Of a DNA stretch of 64,000 nucleotides, positions 43,373-51,357 are shown in pieces. This DNA is from Cyanobacteria bacterium SZAS-4 (lineage in GTDB: Bacteria > Cyanobacteriota > Vampirovibrionia > Obscuribacterales > Obscuribacteraceae). The stretch lies in NCBI GenBank assembly GCA_018266255.1, contig JAFEAT010000011.1:402635-466634 (forward strand), in the 5' to 3' direction. The position numbers and the translations under genes are program-made. How positions within the stretch are numbered: the first letter of the stretch is position 1; every line of letters begins with the position of its first letter. A model generated the notes under the pieces. It searched no databases and had not been told where the DNA came from. It saw only the letters and a list, made by a program, of their open reading frames with translations.

Positions 43373-44614
43373 GTGACAGTTTTGAGGGCTTTGCCGATAT
43401 TATCCGTTTTGCTGCTTGCTGCTGTCTTACCCGTCCCAGCAACCGCAAGGGATAACAGCCTCCCGACGTTCAAGCTGACGATAAAACCGCTGTCTATGGA
43501 GAAGACGGTTTTTGACATAGAAGGCGATGTTGCAATCACTGCACCAAGTCTATCTTTTGTCCTGATGCCCTGGCATGCTTATAAATTCGTGCACGATGGA
43601 AACAAAGTCGAGGTGAAAGACAGCACTAAAATTCCTTTCAGCGACCATCGTGCCGCTAATCACGTCCAATTCAGCGGGACAACGGAAATGCGTGGGCAAA
43701 AATGTGTAGCAGCAGATGGAGAGATTTATTGCCTGAACAACTCCTTACCTAATCCTGAAGTCATCTCGAACGGCAGCTATTACGATGTTAGCTTCGTCTT
43801 GCCGCACGGGATATCTGCTCTGGCAGCCGATAGCGAAGTGATACAGTTACATGGTCTTGAATTTCAACTTGCCAAACTTTCTCAACCCATTATTGAGCGA
43901 TTGAACGAAACAAGAATAGAGTTCATTTTTCCGGAAGGATTCCAGGCAAAGCAAGAATATCTCGAATACATCAAAGAGTGTTTGGCTACCGATTTAAAAC
44001 AATTTGGAAAGCTGCCGTTTTCGACTATAAAGATTGGTGTGATTCGTCGTGGTGGCACCAGCGAAATCAATGGCAACCCGAGTGGCAATCTTATCCTGTT
44101 CTCGCGCACCGCGTTAGGGGATCCAGTCGCCATCAACTCACTAAGTCAGCTCGATATTCATGAAGACCTTTCTGACGGATTGCGCAAGTTGATAATCGCT
44201 CACGAAGTCGCTCATTTCTGGTTCGGCAGTAAGTACCTCGGACAGGATGGTTGGATGCAGGAAGGAATTCCGCAGTACATAGGACTTGTTGCGGCAACAA
44301 AAGGCGAATCAGAACAACACGTCAAGGCAATGCTTTCATTTTTTGAAAAAAAGGCCGAGCGTGTTCTTAGCGGTCCCATTCCCAACACCAAGTTCGAAGA
44401 AGAAAGTCCTGGGTTCGAACGTGACTATTACCAGGCTCCACTTGTTCTGTACAAACTGGGCAAACAGATGGGCCATGATCGACTGATTACGTTTTTGGTT
44501 TCAGTTTATGCAGAAAAACGAGATCCAACTTTTGCCGATTTTGACCGAAGGTTTGTTAGGGACTTTCCGAGCTACGTTCCGCTGTGGCGAAAACTTTGGA
44601 AATTAGATTCTTGA
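43373..44614 (+). CDS. M1-like (gluzincin) metallopeptidase, secreted
   Basis: GTG 43373 is chosen because AGGAGG (43361-43366) lies 6 bases upstream; an in-frame GTG at 43352 has no site. The 413-residue product has a signal peptide (VLRALPILSVLLLAAVLPVPATA). The zinc site is HEVAH (277-281) with the third ligand probably Glu297 in GWMQEGIPQYIG. The spacing of 15 residues is shorter than the 18 of classical M1 aminopeptidases. The C-terminal helices (YQAPLVLYKLGKQMGHDRLI) match the family. It should be exported and cleave peptides. The N-terminal ~230 residues are beta-rich and may be a substrate-binding domain. Confidence 0.85.
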   Translation: MTVLRALPILSVLLLAAVLPVPATARDNSLPTFKLTIKPLSMEKTVFDIEGDVAITAPSLSFVLMPWHAYKFVHDGNKVEVKDSTKIPFSDHRAANHVQFSGTTEMRGQKCVAADGEIYCLNNSLPNPEVISNGSYYDVSFVLPHGISALAADSEVIQLHGLEFQLAKLSQPIIERLNETRIEFIFPEGFQAKQEYLEYIKECLATDLKQFGKLPFSTIKIGVIRRGGTSEINGNPSGNLILFSRTALGDPVAINSLSQLDIHEDLSDGLRKLIIAHEVAHFWFGSKYLGQDGWMQEGIPQYIGLVAATKGESEQHVKAMLSFFEKKAERVLSGPIPNTKFEEESPGFERDYYQAPLVLYKLGKQMGHDRLITFLVSVYAEKRDPTFADFDRRFVRDFPSYVPLWRKLWKLDS

Positions 44615-44834
44615 GATAGCTGTGCCAGAACATCTCAATAGTTTCCTAGCGAGAAAATTATCAACAACCGGTAAATTTTCAGCAATTTGTGCACAAGGAT
44701 AACGCATCTCACCGAAGGAAAAATAATAGTGTAAAGTGGATGTGTGCCACCACCCATGACCATCGTCACGGACGATTGCAGCCGATGCCTACCTATCGAA
44801 ACCAATTAAAATCGGAATAAGGCGATTCCCCTAC

Positions 44835-45865
44835 AACATGATGGCTTCCGACGTTCCGCCACTAAATCCGGTGCCGTCGGAAAACATCAATGCCTTCGAT
44901 AATCCGCCGAACCCAATCCTGTAGCGGAGAAAGTTCTGTTTCAAGATTCTCCTTCCCTGCAAGAACCCAACTCATTGAATAATCCATCCAAGCTCCGCCA
45001 ACATCTCCAATGTGCATTTTGACTACAGCACGTTCCCGATAAAAACCCGAATAGAAATAAGGATCGAGCCATACAGCCGCATTGTAATCTGCAATCGCAC
45101 CAGAATAATCTTCGAGATAGAAGCGCATATCACCGCGAAACAGCAGATACATTTTGACGTTATCAATGCTCTTATCGAACCGAATCGCCTCACTGAAATC
45201 ATCAATCGCGTGAGAAGCATCGCGCGACAGATCCCAGCGCGCCCAGGCGCGCTCTGCGTAAAGGTCGGCTCCGAACGGATTCAACTGCACTGCAAGATTG
45301 TAATCATCCAGCGCTCCCCTGAAATCCCTCAATTTTGATCGAACCTGTGCTCGCTCAGACAACAAACTAGCATCCTGAGGCGAGAGTGAAATCGCTGCAG
45401 TTAAATCCTCTATGGCTTTCCGATCCTGCCCAAGCTTCAACCACACCCGCGATCTCAAATCGTAAGCAGCTGCGTTACCCGGACCACAATCAACAGCAAG
45501 ATCGCAATATCTCAACGCCTCCTCGAACTTACCCGCCTCAACTGAAGCTTGAGCAAAATTGATGTAGTCGTCTGAATCCAGTATGAAACAAGCCCGAACT
45601 TGCTTACTGACACTCAGCGCGGCATCACCCAAACAATGCACAGGACAAGCCCACACTGCATTGCCCAGTGACCAAATCAGCCCAACCACGATAAAACACG
45701 TAGATAACACTCTCATGCAAACAGCTTACACGCGCTCCAACATCCGGCCAACCGTAAATTCCCTGGATCCATAGAATAGAACCCACATCTGTCGCCATTG
45801 TTCAAAACCCTCCAATCAGGTGACGCCGAAGATCTCGCCATCACAACAACTCAATTGCCCCCGAT
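44835..45865 (-). repeat. Segmental duplication, copy 2 (long form)
   Basis: This is the longer counterpart of 27190-27790: the same order of upstream DNA, signal-peptide codons, TPR codons and 3' end. An extra base in a run of four (plus-strand A at 44881-44884, three in copy 1) shifts the last codons of the TPR gene. Confidence 0.8.
44862..45716 (-). CDS. Secreted TPR protein, long copy
   Basis: The 284-residue product starts at 45716 with signal peptide MRVLSTCFIVVGLIWSLGNAVWA. It carries about six TPR motifs, for example KFEEALRYCDLAVDCGPGNA, DRKAIEDLTAAISLSPQDAS, DFRGALDDYNLAVQLNPFGA, DYSGAIADYNAAVWLDPYFY. TPR arrays hold peptide or protein partners; this one works outside the cytoplasm. 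It is the long form of the 27189 gene. The last residues VFRRHRI arise from a one-base insertion: without it the frame would continue VSDGTGFSGGTSEAIML, matching the short copy. Confidence 0.85.
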   Translation of the reverse strand: MRVLSTCFIVVGLIWSLGNAVWACPVHCLGDAALSVSKQVRACFILDSDDYINFAQASVEAGKFEEALRYCDLAVDCGPGNAAAYDLRSRVWLKLGQDRKAIEDLTAAISLSPQDASLLSERAQVRSKLRDFRGALDDYNLAVQLNPFGADLYAERAWARWDLSRDASHAIDDFSEAIRFDKSIDNVKMYLLFRGDMRFYLEDYSGAIADYNAAVWLDPYFYSGFYRERAVVKMHIGDVGGAWMDYSMSWVLAGKENLETELSPLQDWVRRIIEGIDVFRRHRI

Positions 45866-45929
45866 GGTTCAGGAACGTTGAATAGTCATTTAACGCAGCT
45901 ATCCGGCACAAAAAAAATTCTGGTGCAAG

Positions 45930-45963
45930 TTGCATCAATTGCATCAATTTGCAGCAAGTTGCT
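45930..45963 (+). repeat. Helically phased TTGCATCAA direct repeats
   Basis: TTGCATCAA (45930-45938), TTGCATCAA (45939-45947), TTGCAGCAA (45949-45957) and a partial TTGC (45959-45962) follow one another every 9-10 bases. They end about 30 bases before the -35 hexamer of the promoter at 45992, the usual position for an activator. Confidence 0.65.
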
Positions 45964-45991
45964 GTACTGGAATTGACTATCCATGCGGGTC

Positions 45992-46019
45992 TTGCAATTT
46001 TCTAAATTGTAGCTACAAT
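45992..46019 (+). promoter_or_regulatory. Promoter of the 46049 small gene
   Basis: TTGCAA (45992-45997), a 16-base spacer, and TACAAT (46014-46019). It lies 30 bases upstream of ATG 46049 and ~30 bases downstream of the phased repeats at 45930. Confidence 0.6.
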
Positions 46020-46048
46020 GCAAATAACCTCAGTACGAAGGAGCTGCT

Positions 46049-46162
46049 ATGAGTAAAAAATGCGAAAACTGCAAAACACTGGAATCTAAACTAACAGCGT
46101 TGAAAAATGCGCATATCAAAGCGATTGAAGCCTTGCTAAAGGCTAAAAGAACAACCCCGTAA
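46049..46162 (+). CDS. 37-residue CxxC protein
   Basis: ATG 46049 follows AAGGAG by 5 bases, and a good promoter lies 30 bases upstream. The product is MSKKCENCKTLESKLTALKN then AHIKAIEALLKAKRTTP. A CxxC pair (Cys5, Cys8) near the start and a continuous basic amphipathic helix suggest a small metal- or nucleic-acid-binding peptide. The next gene starts 82 bases downstream on the same strand. The quality of the signals makes it a convincing small gene. It could be a regulator of the 46245 gene. Confidence 0.65.
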   Translation: MSKKCENCKTLESKLTALKNAHIKAIEALLKAKRTTP

Positions 46163-46244
46163 ATGTCTCGTTCGCATCTTTTCGTAAGGCTCAATTTGCG
46201 CTGCATAAGTTGGGTAAAGCCTAGACAGGAGGGAACGCCGCCTC

Positions 46245-47177
46245 GTGTCCACAGAATCACAAACTGATTTTGCACAAATAGCTGAGTCCGCGCGCATTGG
46301 ACTGCAGAATCTGACTTCTCTGGTGGCGGAATTCTCGCAACCAAAGGGCGATATGTTCTTCGCAGAAATCGACTACGCCGTCAGAATGATTCAGCGAATT
46401 GAAATTATTCTGCGGCGGATGTCCTCAGTAAGCAATCATGCACGTGAACTAAGAATCAAGCTTTGGGACTATTTGCCAACCGATGATTCAAATACGGTAT
46501 CCGAATTCGTAAGTCAGTTGTATACGGAGCTTAGCGACACGACTTTTGTACTCGAAATGGATTTTGAGTCGCTCTACAGAAATGGAACTGTTCTTTTAGA
46601 TCAGCTGGCTGCCATATCTGGTCGAATCGCCGGTCTTCAGAAACGTTGCACTTACTCTCGTATGATCGAAAAGTTTTTCTCGACCAATGAATTTTCAACC
46701 GCGATTCAACCCTTATGGAGTGCACATCGCAAAGAACTTCTGGCGCACTACGGCGGATTTAAGCTTTTCCGTGACAAATTTCTCGATCATCACGAAATCG
46801 CTTTCACTGCTGGTGTTGCCGCGAGTGTGCGCGGCTACGATTTTCGGCTCTGTAGATTTAGTTACCCCGCGATGACCGCAGTCGAACAAGAAAAAATACA
46901 ACAAGACATATTGCCAATTACGTCCAAATGCTCTCAATCCCTTCGTGACAGAATAAGCCCAGAATCTGGGGTGTCATTGTTTCGTATTCTTTTGGAAAAT
47001 CTCGATGAATTTAACCTGGACGAAATACGTCACATTGAAAAAATGGCTTCAAAATACGGACTCGAATCACCTTCTTTCGAAAAGGTTGGCACAGATATTT
47101 TGAAACTGACCACCAATACGAGCGCTATTCTATGCTCTATCGCCAAAAACAACTTGGACCGCATCAGACTAAACTAG
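46245..47177 (+). CDS. Hypothetical helical protein
   Basis: GTG 46245 with AGGAGGG upstream; the gap of 11 bases is longer than usual. The 310-residue product is almost all helical, soluble, without signal peptide: VRMIQRIEIILRRMSSVSNH, LLDQLAAISGRIAGLQKRC, EKMASKYGLESPSFEKV. I recognise no family. HEPN-like or DUF-type helical bundles are possible, but I do not see an RxxxxH motif. It follows the CxxC peptide and is convergent with the 47273 gene. Confidence 0.65.
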   Translation: MSTESQTDFAQIAESARIGLQNLTSLVAEFSQPKGDMFFAEIDYAVRMIQRIEIILRRMSSVSNHARELRIKLWDYLPTDDSNTVSEFVSQLYTELSDTTFVLEMDFESLYRNGTVLLDQLAAISGRIAGLQKRCTYSRMIEKFFSTNEFSTAIQPLWSAHRKELLAHYGGFKLFRDKFLDHHEIAFTAGVAASVRGYDFRLCRFSYPAMTAVEQEKIQQDILPITSKCSQSLRDRISPESGVSLFRILLENLDEFNLDEIRHIEKMASKYGLESPSFEKVGTDILKLTTNTSAILCSIAKNNLDRIRLN

Positions 47178-47272
47178 ATGTTGCTTGACCCTCATATTTG
47201 TCGATTTTTGCGATCAAAGTTCGATTCCACCAGGAAAAAGGTCAGATCCACCGACAAAAACGTAAGCTGCAA

Positions 47273-48478
47273 TTATTGTATCTGTTCCAAGGAATTAAAA
47301 TTTTTCAGTGCGCTCTGCAGAGCGTTAGCCGTAGTTAGCAACGTCTGCCGCTCTTCTGTGAGCTGACTCATTATGTTAGCGCGATCAGCGACATAAGCTG
47401 ACCTGTTTACAAGGTTTTCTGGAAGAGTGATAGGCGCCGTGCGTTTGGATATCCATTCGCCCAGCTCACGACTATCATTGAGTAATTCGCCAACTGCGTT
47501 TGACACCTCAGCTTTGATCACGGTTGCCTTGTTTAATAGCTCAGGATCAACTCTCGCATTTTTAAAAGCACTCATTTCTGGTTGACTTTTCTGAATTTCC
47601 AATCGTAATTCATTCGACTTTTTTTGATTAGCAACAATCTGCTCCATTAAGTTAGCTGTCTGTGCCAGATCTGAGACGGTCTTAGTAATTATCGTAATTG
47701 AGTTTTTGTCTTTGGTGGCAGTTGATTGTATGAGCTGAGGGTTCATTTTAAACTCGAGATTCGCTATTTTCTCCACAACGTTATTTTGTTCAAGCCCAAG
47801 TGCCACAACCTTTAAGAATAATCTCTCAAATTTTATTTTGCATGCGAGTGCGTGAAAGCTAGCTAAAGTCGCTCGTTTTTGAGCTCCATCGACTTCAACG
47901 TCTACTCTCCAATCGTCATGTTCTTTTCGACGCTCCGAAAACTTGCGGGTATTCTCATATGCTTGATTGATATTTTGGGACGTCAGAGAAAACAATTCTT
48001 GCCTACTTTGAACTTCCTGTAAGCTGCTCGCCCGCGGCGCATTTTTGACTTGACTGTAAGCGACATCCATTTCTGTTTTCGCCTTGTCCGACGCAACTTT
48101 GAGTTCAGACATCATGGCGTTGAAATTTGTTTTCTTCTTCGCTTCTGCCGCTGTCTGCAAGCTCACCACAAAGTTTTGGGCTGTCTCCAAATCCTCTCTT
48201 GCCACATTCCACGACTGAACGGCTCCTTCTGACTTCTGGGTTGCGGTGTGCAGTTTCGCTTGCACATTTATCAGTGCATCTTTGAAGATGAGTAATTGTG
48301 GACTTGTAGGTGAGGCTTTTTGCGTTGCGGTAACCTTACTTCCCTGCAACTTCAAGACACCGTGATTCACTGAGATGCTTTGACTCTTATTATTTGCTGC
48401 ACTCGGGATAAGAGAATATTCGGCGAAAACTAACGCTAATAAAAGGAGCAGAGTGTTTTTTTGTAGTTCGATTATCAT
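47273..48478 (-). CDS. Secreted or membrane-anchored coiled-coil protein
   Basis: The 401-residue product starts at 48478. Residues 1-28 form a hydrophobic signal or anchor (LLLLLALVFAEYSLIPSAA). The rest is highly helical and polar, e.g. FKDALINVQAKLHTATQKSE, SELKVASDKAKTEMDVAYSQ, ANLMEQIVANQKKSNELRLE, LTEERQTLLTTANALQSALK, with heptad-like patterns indicating coiled coil. No enzymatic motif. It is likely a periplasmic structural or scaffold protein. Confidence 0.7.
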   Translation of the reverse strand: MIIELQKNTLLLLLALVFAEYSLIPSAANNKSQSISVNHGVLKLQGSKVTATQKASPTSPQLLIFKDALINVQAKLHTATQKSEGAVQSWNVAREDLETAQNFVVSLQTAAEAKKKTNFNAMMSELKVASDKAKTEMDVAYSQVKNAPRASSLQEVQSRQELFSLTSQNINQAYENTRKFSERRKEHDDWRVDVEVDGAQKRATLASFHALACKIKFERLFLKVVALGLEQNNVVEKIANLEFKMNPQLIQSTATKDKNSITIITKTVSDLAQTANLMEQIVANQKKSNELRLEIQKSQPEMSAFKNARVDPELLNKATVIKAEVSNAVGELLNDSRELGEWISKRTAPITLPENLVNRSAYVADRANIMSQLTEERQTLLTTANALQSALKNFNSLEQIQ

Positions 48479-48658
48479 CTCTGCACTCTAATTCGTTTTC
48501 GAAATCGGTTTTGGTATTGAGCTGAGCAAGAAAGCAAACCTTCAAACGATGTTCCACTAATGCTAGCTTAAGGTGATTCGAACAATACTATAGCGGTATA
48601 AAGTGAGAGTTTCGTGCCGGCAAGTTGCCTTAGCCCCATAGGTCTAAATAATAATAAT

Positions 48659-48690
48659 GGTTTCCGGAAACCTAGCAATTTTCTGGAAAA
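48659..48690 (+). promoter_or_regulatory. Two palindromic operator-like sites before the 48708 gene
   Basis: GGTTTCCGGAAACC (48659-48672) is a perfect 14-base palindrome and TTTTCTGGAAAA (48679-48690) a near-perfect one sharing the core TTTCyGGAAA, 19 bases apart centre to centre. A -10-like TATTAT (48696-48701) follows the second. If used, transcription would begin at about 48708, the A of the start codon, giving a leaderless message. Confidence 0.65.
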
Positions 48691-48707
48691 GACTCTATTA
48701 TTGACTT

Positions 48708-49235
48708 ATGAGTGATGAAAATCGATGTCCTAGATGCTTCAACCAAATTACAGATGCCCAATTAAAAACACTTTGGGCAGAGTTTTGCGGTCGTCAGAAG
48801 TCCGAACGCAAGGCCATCTCTTCAAAGTTAAATGGAAAAAAGGGAGGCCGACCTGTGACCTATATGCAAACTATGTACGATTCAATTCCTGAGTCAATTG
48901 AAATACTAAATTTGAAACTCGAAAAGGAAAACGCACAAAACATATTCCATATGAAACGCTTAGACTCTATGTCTCCTTCAACAATCGGTTTCGAGTTGGT
49001 GTGCGCCGACATTCATTGGCATTGCTTCTGGGATGGAATCAGTGACTACATTTCAATAACAGAAGACGACAAAATGCGCCCGGGCATTAACCGCATAAAT
49101 TATGCTGCAACTAGGGCCGCGCAGAAAATAGTACAAGACATTCATCGAGAGAAATTGATGCGCATGCCCGAAAATAGCGCTACGACAATCGAGTGGATTG
49201 AAACAATGACCGGGAAAAAATTTGAGCCGTTGTAA
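48708..49235 (+). CDS. Zinc-finger/HTH-like putative DNA-binding protein
   Basis: The 175-residue product starts at ATG 48708. There is no ribosome site, but a -10-like TATTAT sits 6 bases upstream, so translation may be leaderless. The N-terminus has CPRCFNQITDAQLKTLWAEF then CGRQKSERKAIS, with CxxC and a further Cys, followed by SKLNGKKGGRPVTY, where Gly-Gly-Arg-Pro resembles an AT-hook or the basic arm of plasmid- and phage-type regulators. The C-terminal part is helical (IHREKLMRMPENSATTIEWI). The palindromes just upstream suggest autoregulation. Confidence 0.65.
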   Translation: MSDENRCPRCFNQITDAQLKTLWAEFCGRQKSERKAISSKLNGKKGGRPVTYMQTMYDSIPESIEILNLKLEKENAQNIFHMKRLDSMSPSTIGFELVCADIHWHCFWDGISDYISITEDDKMRPGINRINYAATRAAQKIVQDIHREKLMRMPENSATTIEWIETMTGKKFEPL

Positions 49236-49284
49236 TGTTCCGATTTTAAATGCTTTGCCAGACTGAAGTTCCAGGGTAACTGCC

Positions 49285-50046
49285 CTACCGGAGCGTCCGT
49301 AGAATTTCTTTCTTCAGTTGCTCATTAACACTATCGACTTGCTTGGGAAGCGATAAAAGGTCGACGAATAACAGTACCGTAAGTAGGATTCCAGGCAGAA
49401 TAGCCCAGCTTGTTAGCAGCATTACTGCATAAACGATGCCTTCACCGGATCTTTTTAAATAGAATTTGTGACAGCCCAAACCGCCTACCAAAATGCACAA
49501 CAGATAAGCAGTGCCCACATTCTTTTTACGTCGATTGAACTCGAACGTGAGCACCCCGAGGTCTTTGCTCGACAGAGCACGCATCTCGTTTGATAGTTCA
49601 CTTGATGCGGTTTGATTGTTTTCGGCATCAATAAGTTCTCCGATTGTTTTCTCTCTAACCTTAGGCGCGGGCAGAGACTCTCCACAATATCTACATTTGA
49701 TAGCGGCAGCCTTGATCTGTTCAGCGCAAAATGGACAAGTTTTGAATTCATCGGGCACGACATCTGCGGCAACGTTAGTTCGCTGAACCAGTAAGTCGTT
49801 TGCGCTGGCAGGTTCTGTGCTGGGTTTTGAAGCTAAATCTTCTGTTCCTTGCAAATCTCGAATAACACGCGCCCTTGCCTCAAAATTGGCTGCATCTAGC
49901 AGCCTGATTTTGTTCGCTTTTAGCAACGTCGAAAGAGATTCGAGCAATTCAGCCAGTCGAATATCATTACTGCCAAACTTCGATTCAATAACCTGGAGGT
50001 TTGCCTCCATCTTTTCGATCTTTTCTTCTGCTTCAATGTTGCTCAT
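49285..50046 (-). CDS. Zinc-ribbon and TM2-domain membrane protein (paralogue)
   Basis: The 253-residue product starts at 50046. Its N-terminal helices (IRLLDAANFEARARVIRDLQ) match the 27847 gene almost word for word. Cys104, Cys107, Cys118 and Cys121 form the zinc ribbon (CPFCAEQIKAAAIKCRYCG). The TM2-like C-terminus from about 180 has AYLLCILVGGLGCHKFYL, LKRSGEGIVYAVMLLTSWA and a third helix. It has an extra acidic linker between ribbon and membrane part. It is the second copy of this gene in the duplicated gene set. The cellular role is unknown. Confidence 0.85.
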   Translation of the reverse strand: MSNIEAEEKIEKMEANLQVIESKFGSNDIRLAELLESLSTLLKANKIRLLDAANFEARARVIRDLQGTEDLASKPSTEPASANDLLVQRTNVAADVVPDEFKTCPFCAEQIKAAAIKCRYCGESLPAPKVREKTIGELIDAENNQTASSELSNEMRALSSKDLGVLTFEFNRRKKNVGTAYLLCILVGGLGCHKFYLKRSGEGIVYAVMLLTSWAILPGILLTVLLFVDLLSLPKQVDSVNEQLKKEILRTLR

Positions 50047-50122
50047 TGAGCATCCTTCCCAACGGTGAAATCGATGTGCCGAAGTCGCTGTTTCAACTAC
50101 TAAATCTGTAACGCTTGCTAAA

Positions 50123-51316
50123 TCACTCTAACCCTTTTCTCTCTTTTGGAAATCGCTTAACCAGTTTAATCATCAAATCGCTGAAGGCGTTAGTAAAATC
50201 TGCAACTGATTCGGACGGCTTTTCCGAGATTTCCTTATTTTTTATGTCCTCATTTGAATCTTCTAGGATCACCGGTGAGTGCCGGACCACTGATTCATCA
50301 ACAAAAGTGAGCAGTGTGCGACTAGCCGAAATTACTGTATCTGCATATTCCAAAACTTCGCCAATAGTAAAGCTAAGGCGATCTCCAACTTTTAAATTTG
50401 CTCCGGTGTTCGCTAAGAAATCAGCATCAACGATGCCCATTTTGTGCTGAATCAAATGCCGACACTGAGCAATATAAACCATTTTTTTCTCAAATTCTGG
50501 ATCTAAGTTTGCAAATGGATCACTGTTAAAGGTCCCACTATAAGCGTCACGTACTCCACGGAAAGAAGTAAAGGAATATTTTTCACGCAAGATGGTGCCC
50601 ATGACGGCACTAAGGTTAAAGTTGTGTTGCTGGAGGACTGCTGCATGAATGTTTTTTCCGGACATTCCAATTGTGTCTTTCTTCACAAACAATGCACCGT
50701 GTGCGTACACCTCAGGGTGTGAATTTACACTGTGTTCCCAAAGATCACCGCTTAAAATTTCAAAAGCTGTCCACAACGAACTTACAGAATTTCTAAACAA
50801 CTGCTCGAAGCCAACCAACCATTCTGTATTTTTTTCCAGTACGGGTCTCAAGAGAACTTTGATATTTTTAGACAGTCCGACGCCCTGCCAATCTGAGCAG
50901 ATCTGAACAAATTCAACTGCTTTTGCAACGGCTATCCAGAGCTTGTCAGACGGGTTAAGAGGTGCCAGTGTAGTATCACTTTCATCGTCCAATTTCAAAG
51001 AAAAAAACTTCGCAGCGGACGTTGCTTCCTCGATAAGGGCCTTAGCGTCACCAAAAGACAAATCATTCCAACCTGTGTTTATCCACTCATTAATTGCTTT
51101 ATCAGCGCTAGGAAATAGTGCCAGGTTGATGGGTAGTGAGAGGAGCTGATCCGTTGCCTCCACATTGCTGGAAAAAACTCTTCCCTGTGTTCGAACAAAG
51201 GGTACTTGAAGTAAGCTAACGAAATTACGCAGTTCGGATATCGAAATATTGTTTATCGACCCACCAAAATTTCTTTCAAAAAAAGAATCTAACTCCGGTT
51301 GCATGTCACTCGGCAT
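50123..51316 (-). CDS. HEPN-like protein paired with a KAP NTPase
   Basis: The 397-residue product starts at 51316 with GGAG 9 bases upstream and begins 41 bases after the stop of the KAP gene, so the two are one operon. The middle-to-C-terminal part is helical with NSVSSLWTAFEILSGDLWEH and, near residues 283-296, AQCRHLIQHKMGIVD. RHLIQH fits the R-x(4-6)-H motif of HEPN ribonucleases, and the pattern SLW-x-AFE-x-L...RHLI-x-H is the family style. HEPN proteins cut RNA in toxin-antitoxin and abortive-infection systems. Together with a KAP ATPase this suggests an RNA-targeting defence unit. The remaining N-terminal ~170 residues are unassigned. Confidence 0.7.
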   Translation of the reverse strand: MPSDMQPELDSFFERNFGGSINNISISELRNFVSLLQVPFVRTQGRVFSSNVEATDQLLSLPINLALFPSADKAINEWINTGWNDLSFGDAKALIEEATSAAKFFSLKLDDESDTTLAPLNPSDKLWIAVAKAVEFVQICSDWQGVGLSKNIKVLLRPVLEKNTEWLVGFEQLFRNSVSSLWTAFEILSGDLWEHSVNSHPEVYAHGALFVKKDTIGMSGKNIHAAVLQQHNFNLSAVMGTILREKYSFTSFRGVRDAYSGTFNSDPFANLDPEFEKKMVYIAQCRHLIQHKMGIVDADFLANTGANLKVGDRLSFTIGEVLEYADTVISASRTLLTFVDESVVRHSPVILEDSNEDIKNKEISEKPSESVADFTNAFSDLMIKLVKRFPKERKGLE

Positions 51317-51357
51317 TTTAACAAGCTCCTATAGAGTGCACGTTCAAATTTGAACTC

